Position numbers and translations under genes: made by a program. A model generated the notes under the pieces. That model had not been told where the DNA came from. It ran no database searches and was given only the letters and a program-made list of their open reading frames with translations. Of a DNA stretch of 64,000 nt, positions 8,488 to 17,230 are shown one piece after another. The stretch is from Aquisalimonas lutea (GTDB taxonomy: Bacteria; Pseudomonadota; Gammaproteobacteria; Nitrococcales; Aquisalimonadaceae), in the NCBI RefSeq assembly GCF_030409225.1, contig NZ_JAUFPK010000001.1, positions 1,289,026-1,353,025 of the forward strand, written 5' to 3'. Numbering within the stretch: the first letter of the stretch is position 1; each line of letters starts with the position of its first letter.

Positions 8488-8920
8488 CTACTTTTTTAAT
8501 GTTTAAATACAGAAACTTAGCTTTGCACCCTGGCTACAGTCTTGGCCTTGAACCCGATGCGTGCCCACCACCCGTAAAGAGAACTGACGCTCCTGGGGCG
8601 AATCCCGGCCTGGTGTCCCAGCAATCCGGCATGCGAGCCCCGGACGCGTAGGTGGCCAACCCGGGTTTCGGATCGGCTTGTCGCCTCGGAAAGAGGGCCC
8701 GGGCCCGTGTTCGCGGTTGAACGGGCAGTACGGACACGGGATGTGGGTCCTGCCGTTGTCGCCAGCATGGAATGCGATGTGCTGTAAAGAATGTCGACGG
8801 TCGGCGTCGGGGCGGAGCGTTCCTGTGTAAATAAGGGAGGTCTTGGGCCGCCTACCGCACGTATGGCCGCAGGGCGTGCTTTCCGTCGCATGGCAGATGC
8901 GCAATGGCACGTGTGCTCGG
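8488..8920. other. Intergenic region without a recognised gene
   Basis: This 433-bp gap lies between the PEP-CTERM promoter and the 3' end of the RND gene. Short open frames occur on both strands but none has a recognisable motif or start signal. Binding sites for PrsR upstream of the sigma-54 promoter would be expected here; I could not pick out a convincing dyad by eye. Confidence 0.4.
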
Positions 8921-11188
8921 TCACCAAGCGCGTGTCCTTGCTGCCGTGCGCCCATGGAAGAGGCACAGGACGGCGGGAAGCAGCAGCAGATCGAACAGCA
9001 GCGCGGCGGCCAGCGCGCCTGCGGTGAGTAGGCCAAAGGCCTGGGTCGGCTGGAAGTCGGACGTAGTCAAGAGCAGGAACTGCAGGCAGAGCACCAGGGT
9101 CGTCGCGCAAAGCGCCCGGCCCGTGCCCCGGACAGCGCGCGCGAGGGCGAACACCGTGCCTGCACCCCGCGCGCGTCTCAGGCGGTAGGCGTGAAACAGA
9201 TGGATGGTGTCGTCAACCGCGATGCCCACCGCAACGCTAGCTATCATGGCGGTTCCCGTGTCCAGCCAAATGCCAAAGGTCCCCATGGTGATAAAAATGC
9301 AGAGTATCGGGGCCGCGTTGGGAATCATGCACAGCGCTGCGGCGGGCAACGAGCGCCAGATCAGGACCATGAATAAGAACACGAGGATGATCACCACCAC
9401 AAGGCTGCGGATCTGCCCTTCGATCAGCAACTGTACCTGATCGGCGAACAGTCTCCCGGTGCCCGCGGTAGTCCACCGGATCCCTGTCGTATCCTGCACG
9501 CCGACCTCGTCCCGCATGCGTTGAGTGAAGGCGGCCAGCTCCGAGGCGCCATGGATGTTGAGATTGGTCACCAAGCGCGCGCGCTCGAAGTCGCGGTCAA
9601 CCATGTCATACAGGTCACGACCGTCATAGATGAGTAGATACTGAGCGATGATCTGGCGGTTGTCCGGCAGTTGGCGGTAGTCGGGATTGCCGTCGTGAAA
9701 CGCCTGGTGCATCTCCTCGATGACGTCCACCAGAGAGAACGTGTAATCCACCTCTGGTTGCGCCGCTAGCCACTCTTGGAAGCGCTGCACTACGCGCAGG
9801 TGATCCGGATCGCGAAGATCGGTTCCTGGGGGGGCGTCGAACACGATCTCCATCGGCATGACGCCGCCCAGCGTGTCCTCGACGCGTTCGGTCGCCTGTG
9901 TGAGTGAGTGACTCTGGTCGAAGAACCGGTACAGATCCGTTTCCACCGTGATGTGCCGCAACTGCGGCAGGCCGATGGCCAAGATGACGACCGTCCCGAT
10001 CACCACGGCCAGGGGGTGACGTAAGGCATAGCGTGTCAGCGGCCTTGTGACCCGGTCCAGGTGCCGGAGCTGGCCACGCTTGGTGTCCCATTCGCCGTGG
10101 TCCCAACGCAGCACAATGGCCGGCAACAGCCAAGTGACGACGAAGTAGATCACGAGCACTCCGATCGCGGCGGAGATTCCCAGCGTTGCAATCGGCTGAA
10201 TCGGGCTCAGGGCGAGGGACGCGAGTCCCGCTGCTGTGGTCAGTGCGGTGAACAGGATCGGGCGGTGAACCGCGGCCAGAACATGCCCCATGCGGGGGAG
10301 ACCGCGGAGTCCGGTGCGGGTCGCTTGATGCATACCGTTGAACAGGTGCATAAGCGCCGCCATGGAGATGGCGGCAAGCAGTGGAGCGGTGATAGTTTGG
10401 ATCAGGTTGAAAGGCTGGTTCAGCAGGGCGACCATCGCCAGGGCCGTGTGCGCGGAGGCGGCGGTCGTGGCGATTGCCGCAAACAGCACCAGGTAGCGGC
10501 GGAACAGCAGCCACAGGAGCGCCAGCCCGAGCAGCAGCACACCGGGGATGAAAACAAGATTATCCCGCACCATAGCGCGTAGCTGGGCAACATCGAGCGC
10601 GATGGGTCCCGCCACGGCGGTCAGCTCTGTCGCGAGCCCTGAGGAAGCAATCGCCTCACGGGTCAGGCGCTCCACCGCCCGTCGATCGAGGCTTCCGCGA
10701 AGATCCTGGGGCCGGACAATCAGGGCATAGGCGGCGCCGTCCGTCGAGACAAGGAGGCCCGCCGCATTGCGGTCCTCCGTTGCTCGAGTTCGCCAGTCTT
10801 CCGGCGGCCTCGTTTCCGGGGCGTTGCCATCTACAAGGGGCTCCACCGCGAAACCGTCGGGTGTGGCGCGGATGCTTTCGGTTGTCGTGACCGCAAGCAC
10901 CCGCTCCACCAGCGAATGGCCTTCCAGCTCGCGCGCCGTGTCGTGGAGGACTTGCAGGAAGTCATGATCGAAGAGCCGCTCTCCCTCGAATAGGGCGATC
11001 AGTACTTCCTCCGACGGAAAGCGTTCTCGCAGCGCGCGCTCAAACTGCACTGCATCGGCGTGTTCGGGAAGGTAGGTTTCCGGGGCGTTGTCCACCTCCA
11101 GAGTTCCGAGCACGGCCAGCGGCGCCGCAACCACCAGTACCAGGATGCACAGAGCCAGGCGTGGATATCGCAGCATCGCGTACGGCAT
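8921..11188 (-). CDS. RND/MMPL family transporter (HAE3-like)
   Basis: Inner-membrane transporter of 755 residues with the two-fold RND plan. There is one N-terminal helix (about 9-28), a large periplasmic loop (30-205), a first bundle of helices (about 210-385) including a sterol-sensing-like core, a second loop (405-610) and a second bundle (615-735). The SVAVGIAVDDTIHLFHAYR segment is typical of MMPL/RND proteins and carries the intramembrane acidic pair used for proton coupling. HAE3-type proteins move lipids or hydrophobic molecules, not drugs alone. It is the last gene of a four-gene operon (acyltransferase, SPOR-barrel, LolA-like, RND; gaps of 23 and 42 bp), which suggests export of an acylated product across the envelope. 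Confidence 0.88.
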   Translation of the reverse strand: MPYAMLRYPRLALCILVLVVAAPLAVLGTLEVDNAPETYLPEHADAVQFERALRERFPSEEVLIALFEGERLFDHDFLQVLHDTARELEGHSLVERVLAVTTTESIRATPDGFAVEPLVDGNAPETRPPEDWRTRATEDRNAAGLLVSTDGAAYALIVRPQDLRGSLDRRAVERLTREAIASSGLATELTAVAGPIALDVAQLRAMVRDNLVFIPGVLLLGLALLWLLFRRYLVLFAAIATTAASAHTALAMVALLNQPFNLIQTITAPLLAAISMAALMHLFNGMHQATRTGLRGLPRMGHVLAAVHRPILFTALTTAAGLASLALSPIQPIATLGISAAIGVLVIYFVVTWLLPAIVLRWDHGEWDTKRGQLRHLDRVTRPLTRYALRHPLAVVIGTVVILAIGLPQLRHITVETDLYRFFDQSHSLTQATERVEDTLGGVMPMEIVFDAPPGTDLRDPDHLRVVQRFQEWLAAQPEVDYTFSLVDVIEEMHQAFHDGNPDYRQLPDNRQIIAQYLLIYDGRDLYDMVDRDFERARLVTNLNIHGASELAAFTQRMRDEVGVQDTTGIRWTTAGTGRLFADQVQLLIEGQIRSLVVVIILVFLFMVLIWRSLPAAALCMIPNAAPILCIFITMGTFGIWLDTGTAMIASVAVGIAVDDTIHLFHAYRLRRARGAGTVFALARAVRGTGRALCATTLVLCLQFLLLTTSDFQPTQAFGLLTAGALAAALLFDLLLLPAVLCLFHGRTAARTRAW

Positions 11189-11211
11189 GGGCGGCGTCTG
11201 TGGGCAATCGC

Positions 11212-12054
11212 TCAGGGGATATAGTCGTCTGCTGCGTCCGCGTCGCGCAACGTCTCTGTCACGAAGAGGCGATCGGGAATCCCCTGGTCGTAGGTGACGG
11301 CGTCAATCCGCAACTCCGTGCGATGACCGGATTCCAGATCCGTCATGACGCTGCTCATCACCGTCCAGTAGCCCTGGTGGCGCTCGATCCGCTGGACCTC
11401 AAGCCGTTTCGTTGGCTCCTCGCCGTTCTGGTAGAAGTCGACCCGGATGGGAATGAGCGTTTCCTCGTGGATCCAGCGGACCCGTCGCGAGTAGACGGAT
11501 TCCTCCCCATTATCCCGCGGGACGCTCTCCAGTCTTGTGGTTTCCGCCCCATCGATCGTCTCGGTTCCGGTCACCCGGTGGACGTCCTGCGAGGGATGAC
11601 GATCCTGCAGATCCTCGTAGAAAAAGTCCGAGGAAACGAAACGCCCACCGCGGCGGTTCGAGGCGATCCGGCGAATGCGGTCCAGTGCCGGCAGGTAGAG
11701 CCACTGGTCCGTGGTGTCGCGCGCATGGTCGTGCATCAGCAACGCGGTGTCGCGGATATCGGCGGGGCTGTCGAAACGAATCAGAGTCCGGGTCTCGCCA
11801 TCGCCCCGGTCGAGCCTCAGAGTGACCATCTCCCGCTCCCGCGGCGAGCGCCCTTCCTCTAGGAGGATCATCGATCCTCGGGTGGCCGCGTCGTTGCCAT
11901 CGGGACGCTCGTACACGTCGATCGCGAGCGCCATCCCAGCATCCGTGTCCGCCGCTTCCGCCGCAGTGGCCGAGAGTGTCAGGATGAGCCCTGCTGCGAT
12001 AAGGGCCACGAGCGCTTTCGATCGCGTCCGCCTCTGCTTGCTTGCATGATTCAT
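11212..12054 (-). CDS. Outer membrane lipoprotein-sorting protein (LolA-like)
   Basis: Periplasmic protein of 280 residues with a signal peptide (residues 1-34, ALIAAGLILTLSATAAEA). The mature domain has the LolA-like beta fold of uncharacterised outer-membrane lipoprotein-sorting proteins: SMILLEEGRSPRE, then a DQWLYLPALDRIRRI motif and FVSSDFFYEDLQ, which are strongly conserved in partners of MMPL transporters. The final part, GIPDRLFVTETLRD, is also typical. Proteins of this class are nearly always next to an RND/MMPL gene and are thought to carry lipid across the periplasm. Here it lies 23 bp upstream of that transporter, so the two likely work together. Confidence 0.87.
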   Translation of the reverse strand: MNHASKQRRTRSKALVALIAAGLILTLSATAAEAADTDAGMALAIDVYERPDGNDAATRGSMILLEEGRSPREREMVTLRLDRGDGETRTLIRFDSPADIRDTALLMHDHARDTTDQWLYLPALDRIRRIASNRRGGRFVSSDFFYEDLQDRHPSQDVHRVTGTETIDGAETTRLESVPRDNGEESVYSRRVRWIHEETLIPIRVDFYQNGEEPTKRLEVQRIERHQGYWTVMSSVMTDLESGHRTELRIDAVTYDQGIPDRLFVTETLRDADAADDYIP

Positions 12055-12096
12055 GTCCGTTGCCCCCGGGGATTGATTGACCTGGTCCAGTGTTTA

Positions 12097-13971
12097 CTAG
12101 AACTCCCCGCGCCATCCAGCCACGATGAGCCGGTTGTCCTGGAAGAAACCGCCGGCGGTGCGGTCCGTTCCTTCGTAGTAGTGTGCGCCGAGATAGAATT
12201 CCTGCGCGGGTATCGCGGTATAGGCGATCTCGGGATTCGCGTAGACATCCCGCCGGTCGAGCCGGTGGGAGAACCGGAGCCGCGCCCGCCACCGGCCCCG
12301 ATCAAACGTCCTCTCGATCTCGCCGCCCAAGTAGTAGCTCTCGGTGTCCTCCTGGATCCCTTCGGCTCCAAGCAGGTGCTGTGCGCTGAACTGAAGGGTG
12401 ACCCGCAGTTCCCCGTCACCGGGGAAACTCTCCATGCTGGCCGCCCAGTCGATGGCTTCGACCGTGTCAAATGCCAAATCGTTCGTGGTCACCGGCACGT
12501 CGCTGAGCCAGGCGCCCTCCGCCCGCCAGGTGACCCCGCCCATGCTGAAGGCGAGGTCACCGCCGACAACAAAGGTACGCGGGTGGCGAGCGCGAAACGT
12601 GTCCCCGTCCGCGGCGTCCAGCGCGGCCGCCGGATCTCCGGTTTCGAGCAGGGCCTGACGGGCGTCGTCGTCCAGCTCATAGTAGGGTGCCGACCGGCGG
12701 GCGCGCTGAATCGTGAACGCGTAATCCAGCCCCCGGCCTTCACGACTGATCCGGATGCCGCCGCCGCCATCGCCGCTCACGTCGTCGTTGAAGTCTCCCT
12801 CGCGAACCAGAACCGCGAGCGCATCGTCCTGGCGTCGCCCCAGCAACCGGCCTTCCCGCTGGTCGACCGGGTGCCAGATGCTGTCGTCGTGGGGCAGCGT
12901 GGCGGGACGGAACAAGGGCAGGAACACGGCGTCCACGCGATGGCCGGCCAGCGTGGTCTCAAACCGGACAGCGGGTGACGCACGGTAGCGATCCTCTAGC
13001 GGATCTAGATTGAAGCGGGTGAGGTCACGGGTGGCGAGCCGGTCCGTCGGGGGCTGTTCGTCCATTTTCCCCCAGTTGGGAGTCTGTGCGCCGATCGTCA
13101 ATTGCACCTCGTCCGTGCGATAGCGGACGAAGGTGTCCTCGTAATCCAGGCGCGCCGATTCCAGGCTTTCATCCCCCGTCTGGCCAACGACGTCGACGCG
13201 TGCGCCGGCGCGAAACTCCAGGAAAGGGAACGGTTCATAGCTGCTTCTAACGGCCAGCATGGCGTGGTTGCTGCTGCTGGCTGGGGCGTCGGACGATGTC
13301 GTGACGCCGCCCTCCATCCGGCCCTCGTCGAGCCCGAAGCGAACTTGCCGCCCGTCTTTGTCGCGACCGCGCTCGCGTGTGTCCATGCGCTCGGCGTTAC
13401 TGTCATCAGGGGCACCGAAGTCGAATGCCTCCGGTTCGTTTGCCGCGTCGGCCGTCACCCGTAGCTCAAAGACGCGGACTGGCTGCGCCGGCGGACCGAT
13501 TTCCAGATCTCGATACCCTGCATCCTGAACGAGCCTGAGGTGTCGCTGCAGGCGGTTTTCGCTGCCGAATGGGCCAACGACGACACCGTAGGTTCCGTCG
13601 GCATCCGCGAAACTGGTGGCGGTTGCGTCGTTCGTATCAAGCTGCCTGGCCGCGCGTGCCGCCGCAGCCTCGCTAGAGAAACCGCGTATGCGGATCTCGT
13701 CAAGGCCGGCGCGGCACCACACCGGGATACGCGTCACCGTCATGCCTTCCCCCTCCAGTCGTGCGGCTTCCTCCCGCGCCTCGGCTTCCGGCAGACACCG
13801 GAGGGTGAAGTCTTCACGGTGCTCGGCGTCCGCCATGGATTCGGTGGAGACCATGGCGAGTGCCAGTACACTAGCTACAAGCAGACGTGTCGCGGTAAGG
13901 TGCAGGGTGCGGCGTCCTGTAGCCAGTGGAGCACGGGTGTCAGAAGCCGGCCTTAGAAGGGTCGCTGCCAT
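12097..13971 (-). CDS. SPOR-domain fused to an outer-membrane beta-barrel protein
   Basis: Predicted outer-membrane protein of 624 residues. The frame is open to 14088, but the ATG at 13971 gives a signal peptide with a long charged start and core LLVASVLALAMVSTESMA (about 30-47). Residues 50-165 look like a SPOR peptidoglycan-binding repeat: FTLRCLPEAEA, IRIRGFSSEAAAARAARQL and YGVVVGPFGSENRLQRHL. From about 210 onward there are alternating strands ending in an aromatic residue plus F (GWRGEF), as in DUF1302/alginate-export-type barrels. It overlaps the 3' end of the acyltransferase by 32 bases and is followed by the LolA-like gene. Likely role: outer-membrane exit pore or receptor for the product handled by the RND and LolA-like proteins. 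Start choice is uncertain. Confidence 0.75.
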   Translation of the reverse strand: MAATLLRPASDTRAPLATGRRTLHLTATRLLVASVLALAMVSTESMADAEHREDFTLRCLPEAEAREEAARLEGEGMTVTRIPVWCRAGLDEIRIRGFSSEAAAARAARQLDTNDATATSFADADGTYGVVVGPFGSENRLQRHLRLVQDAGYRDLEIGPPAQPVRVFELRVTADAANEPEAFDFGAPDDSNAERMDTRERGRDKDGRQVRFGLDEGRMEGGVTTSSDAPASSSNHAMLAVRSSYEPFPFLEFRAGARVDVVGQTGDESLESARLDYEDTFVRYRTDEVQLTIGAQTPNWGKMDEQPPTDRLATRDLTRFNLDPLEDRYRASPAVRFETTLAGHRVDAVFLPLFRPATLPHDDSIWHPVDQREGRLLGRRQDDALAVLVREGDFNDDVSGDGGGGIRISREGRGLDYAFTIQRARRSAPYYELDDDARQALLETGDPAAALDAADGDTFRARHPRTFVVGGDLAFSMGGVTWRAEGAWLSDVPVTTNDLAFDTVEAIDWAASMESFPGDGELRVTLQFSAQHLLGAEGIQEDTESYYLGGEIERTFDRGRWRARLRFSHRLDRRDVYANPEIAYTAIPAQEFYLGAHYYEGTDRTAGGFFQDNRLIVAGWRGEF

Positions 13972-14686
13972 CGAGCTGGCCAAGCATGAAGGCGTAGAGC
14001 ATCTGCAGATTGGCGTTGCCATCGCGTTCAGCCTGCTGAAGGTGAATGTAGTACGGCGCCCGAGTCCCATGATAGTCCACGATTTCACCGATTTGCTGAA
14101 AGTGAATCCCGCAGCGCCCCAGCAGCCGCGCCAGCTTGGGTTCCATCATGGCGTACACATGCTCCCGCTTGGCGACTCGCACCAGCGCCGCCGCAGCGAC
14201 GAACATGGAAATCCCGATCAGGGGGAGAGTGCGCGCTTCGCGGTCATCGACACCGTCAGGATCCGGGTTACCGACGGGGCTGCGCTTCTCCCCGGGACGG
14301 CAACGAAAGCGAGCAGTTACGGCAAGGCGGGAGATCTCGCAGATGCGGTCCTTGGGGTGATTTCCGGGATGGAACGGACCCGGTTCCAAGCTGTCTCCGC
14401 AAAATGCCGCCATCGGGAGCTCGGATCCTTTGTCGGGCGGAACGATCACCCGGACACAACCGGCTACCGTCCTGCTCCTGGCATGCCGCAAAAGGCAATG
14501 CAAGGAGACAGCGTCGTATTCATCTGTCTCCATTGCGCCGGGGCAGTCCTCTGGACGTTCGAACGCGAATTCTCGGCAGTACACCTCGTAGCGTAAACGA
14601 AAAATTTCCTCCAACTGACGTGGAGTTGACGCTCGCTCGTAGCTGAAGTATCGCGGCAGCGCCTCCCATGGGGATGATTCACTCAT
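13940..14686 (-). CDS. PEP-CTERM/exosortase-associated acyltransferase (N-acyl amino acid synthase-like), copy 2
   Basis: Second LuxI/FeeM-like acyltransferase, 248 residues from the ATG at 14686 (an upstream ATG at 14701 would add MESIC). Diagnostic parts are IFRLRYEVYCREFAFERPED, then GAMETDEYDAVSLHCLLR and CEISRLAVTARFR, and a later GISMFVAAAALVR. It differs clearly from copy 1 at 4874, so it is not a recent duplicate. It is the first gene of an operon with a SPOR-barrel, a LolA-like protein and an RND transporter. That context suggests that its N-acyl product is exported, or that the acyl group ends up in the envelope. The amino acid acceptor is unknown. Confidence 0.84.
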   Translation of the reverse strand: MSESSPWEALPRYFSYERASTPRQLEEIFRLRYEVYCREFAFERPEDCPGAMETDEYDAVSLHCLLRHARSRTVAGCVRVIVPPDKGSELPMAAFCGDSLEPGPFHPGNHPKDRICEISRLAVTARFRCRPGEKRSPVGNPDPDGVDDREARTLPLIGISMFVAAAALVRVAKREHVYAMMEPKLARLLGRCGIHFQQIGEIVDYHGTRAPYYIHLQQAERDGNANLQMLYAFMLGQLDGSDPSKAGF

Positions 14687-14884
14687 GCAGATGGACTCCA
14701 TTCACGTAGACGCACTCAAGCCATGCGGGCGCGACAGGGCCAACATCCAGGTTATCCTGGCCCCCATCCCCCGGTAGCTTCGCCAGTAAAGCCACCCCAA
14801 GATCCCCGGGTCTCGGCGAGTTCCACCAATCCGCCTTTCGGGGTTGTAGCGGAGCCATGAGATAGTATGCCGGGGCGCCAATCC

Positions 14885-14900
14885 TCCAAGTGAGGTGCCA
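14885..14900 (-). promoter_or_regulatory. Weak sigma-54-like site upstream of the acyltransferase-export operon
   Basis: Minus strand TGGCACCTCACTTGGA has a perfect -24 half (TGGCAC) and correct spacing, but TTGG instead of TTGC at -12. It lies about 200 bases before the acyltransferase start. The missing -12 C makes it only a candidate. Confidence 0.35.
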
Positions 14901-15011
14901 TGAGCAGCAGGCCTGGTTGAGAGTGTAGTATTTCAACGCAAGCCTGTGGGACAAACGGTGACTGGCCACCTCATCAGCCCTTATGCTATCTATGATAACA
15001 GGAGCATCGTA

Positions 15012-16160
15012 TTGTCTCGCCCGATCCGCATTCTGCACGTCACCAGCTCCCTGAACTACGGCGGCCTGGAACGGCTGATCGTCGATATCTGCCTGAGCAT
15101 GGACAAGAGCAGGTTCCAGCCCTTTGTCGCCTGCCTCAAGTACAAAGGGGACCTGGCGCCCGAGGTCGAGGCAGCGGGTGTTCCTGTAACGGCCTTGAAC
15201 GAGGAGGTTGCACAGTCCCGCAAGTACTCTTCGTTCGGGCGGTTGGAGCGGTTGATCCGCTCGCAAGGGATCGATGTCGTGCACACCCACAACACCGGGC
15301 CGCTTGTTGATACGCTATTTGCCAGGCTCAGGCGGTTCGCGCCGATCCATGTGGTCCACACCGACCACACCCGCCCCACGTGGCCTGACAAGCGCAAGTA
15401 CATGCTCCTGGAATGGTTGGCTTCCTATTGGGTCAGCGCCATGGTCGCCGTCTCCGATGCCGCCAAGGCCGATCTCGTCCATTACGAGAAGATTGCCGAG
15501 CAGCGGATATCGGTGATTGATAACGGTATCAACGTCAATCGGTTCGACGAACCGTCCATACCGACTGAACAGTGGCGGCGGGAAACCGGACTGGCAGAGT
15601 TCGATCACGTGGTCGGCGTGCTTGCCATGCACCGTCGCCAGAAGGGGATTACGCATTTTCTGAAGGCGATTCCAGGTATTCTGCGGCAGTTCCCCCGTGC
15701 AGGCTTCGTGATTGGGGGGGGCGGCCCGTTACAGCAAGAGCATGAAGCTGAGGCCAAGGCTCTCGGCATTGAAGGCCATGTGCGATTCATAGGCCGACGA
15801 AACGATGTCGTCGATGTGCTTCATGCCATGGATGTCTATGTGCTGCCTTCCGAGTCCGAAGGACTGCCGATCGGCTTGCTGGAAGCGATGGCAGCAAGCC
15901 GGTGTATTCTCGCAACATCTGTCGGGGCGGTCCCCAAGGTGCTTGCCGACGGTCAGGCCGGTATCCTGGTCCCTCCGAAGGAGCCAGAGGCGATCACAAA
16001 CGCAGTCTGTGAACTGCTCAGGGACGACGAGCGCCGCAAGGCTCTGGGGCATGAGGCACGCGCCAGGGTCGAGGAGGCGTTCAGTATTCAAAGTACGGTC
16101 AGTGCGTACGAACGCCTCTACGAACAAGCGGTTCAACGGTCGGCGAGGAAAGGGGCCTGA
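15012..16160 (+). CDS. Glycosyltransferase family 4 (GT-B fold)
   Basis: GT-B glycosyltransferase of 382 residues, cytoplasmic, adding a sugar to the growing EPS repeat. The N-terminal domain has IRILHVTSSLNYGGLERLIV. The C-terminal donor-binding domain has VGVLAMHRRQKGI, GGGPLQQEHE and the E-x7-E motif SESEGLPIGLLEAMA. I use the TTG at 15012 because an ACAGGAG site lies 8 bases upstream. A GTG at 14946 is also in frame but has no ribosome site, and family proteins start just before RILHV. The TGA overlaps the ATG of the FemAB gene (TGATG). Confidence 0.88.
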   Translation: MSRPIRILHVTSSLNYGGLERLIVDICLSMDKSRFQPFVACLKYKGDLAPEVEAAGVPVTALNEEVAQSRKYSSFGRLERLIRSQGIDVVHTHNTGPLVDTLFARLRRFAPIHVVHTDHTRPTWPDKRKYMLLEWLASYWVSAMVAVSDAAKADLVHYEKIAEQRISVIDNGINVNRFDEPSIPTEQWRRETGLAEFDHVVGVLAMHRRQKGITHFLKAIPGILRQFPRAGFVIGGGGPLQQEHEAEAKALGIEGHVRFIGRRNDVVDVLHAMDVYVLPSESEGLPIGLLEAMAASRCILATSVGAVPKVLADGQAGILVPPKEPEAITNAVCELLRDDERRKALGHEARARVEEAFSIQSTVSAYERLYEQAVQRSARKGA

Positions 16161-17203
16161 TGCATCCGACAGCCGTCACCGTCCAGGCCCTGACCCCGGA
16201 GTTTGAGACCCGATGGGAGCGCTACACCTGTTCCCATGCTGCGGGCTCGCCCTATCATCAACTGTTCATGCGCGACGTGCTGCACGATGTCAGTGGGCAT
16301 CGGCCGCATTACCGTGTTGCTGTAGATGCCGTGGGGCAGGTGTGCGGTGTCCTGCCATTGGTTGAACTGCGAAGTCGCCTGTTCGGGCACTTTCTGGTGT
16401 CTCTTCCCTATGTGACCTACAGCGGCCCATTGGCGGACAGCGATGAAGTTGCGACGGCGCTGATGCTGGACGCCTGTGGGCTGGCGAAAGACCTTGGCGT
16501 AAGCCATGCGGAGTTCCGGGATTGCCAACCCCGGGATGGGGACTGGGCGTGCAGAAGCGACAAGGTCAACATGCAACTGTCTTTGCCGGACTCCGCCGAT
16601 GCGCTGTGGCGAGGTTTTGGGTCCAAGCTGCGCGCTCAGATCCGCCGGCCCATCAAGGCAGGTGCTGTCGCAAAAACCGGCGGACGAGAATTCCTCGACG
16701 ACTTTTACGCCGTCTACGCGCGCAATATGCGCGATCTCGGTATGCCCGCTCAGCCGAAGTCCCTCTTCGCCGCAGTACTCGAGGGTTACCCGGAGGTCTA
16801 CATCGTCGTCGTCTATCTCGCCGGCACCCCCGCCGCCGCCGGGTTCATGCTCGGCGGCTACGGCCGGCTGGATATTCCCTGGGCGTCGTCATTGCGGGAA
16901 TACAACCACCACAGCGTCAACATGCTCTTATATTGGGAGGCATTGCGCCTTGCCATTGAGCTCGGACATGACACATTCGATTTCGGGCGCTCGTCGCCGG
17001 ATTCAGGCACTCACCGATTCAAACGCCAGTGGGGTGCTCACGCGGTGCCACTCTACTGGCACTACTGGTTGCGTGACGGGGCGTCCATGCCGAGCCTATC
17101 GCCGGAGAGTACGAAGTACCAGCTCCTGATCGCCGCTTGGCAGCGGCTGCCGGTATCCGTCACAACGTTCATCGGGCCACGCATCATTCGCGCGCTTCCC
17201 TGA
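16160..17203 (+). CDS. XrtA/PEP-CTERM-associated FemAB-like acyltransferase
   Basis: Protein of 347 residues with two GNAT-like halves. The N-terminal half has SPYHQLFMRDVLHD and LFGHFLVSLPYVTYSGPLAD, and the C-terminal half has LWRGFGSKLRAQIRRPIKAG and TFDFGRSSPDSGTHRFKRQW. These are marks of the FemAB-related family found with exosortase systems. FemAB enzymes use aminoacyl-tRNA to add amino acids to peptidoglycan precursors. In EPS loci the role is thought to be amino-acylation of a sugar, which is unproven. It is translationally coupled to the preceding glycosyltransferase. A more distant FemAB protein is encoded at 52628. Confidence 0.9.
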   Translation: MHPTAVTVQALTPEFETRWERYTCSHAAGSPYHQLFMRDVLHDVSGHRPHYRVAVDAVGQVCGVLPLVELRSRLFGHFLVSLPYVTYSGPLADSDEVATALMLDACGLAKDLGVSHAEFRDCQPRDGDWACRSDKVNMQLSLPDSADALWRGFGSKLRAQIRRPIKAGAVAKTGGREFLDDFYAVYARNMRDLGMPAQPKSLFAAVLEGYPEVYIVVVYLAGTPAAAGFMLGGYGRLDIPWASSLREYNHHSVNMLLYWEALRLAIELGHDTFDFGRSSPDSGTHRFKRQWGAHAVPLYWHYWLRDGASMPSLSPESTKYQLLIAAWQRLPVSVTTFIGPRIIRALP

Positions 17204-17230
17204 TGCAATCCGGAAAACGCCACTGTCGGA

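Noticed and set aside
8500-8620. Bits resembling a cyclic-di-GMP riboswitch (GGGTGCAAAGCT on the minus strand)
   Set aside because: The needed stems and tetraloop are absent, and the stretch is upstream of the sigma-54 promoter so it would not be in the mRNA leader.
14679-15290. Minus-strand frame crossing the acyltransferase-GT4 divergent region
   Set aside because: It is antisense to the N-terminus of the GT4 gene and has no recognisable domain.
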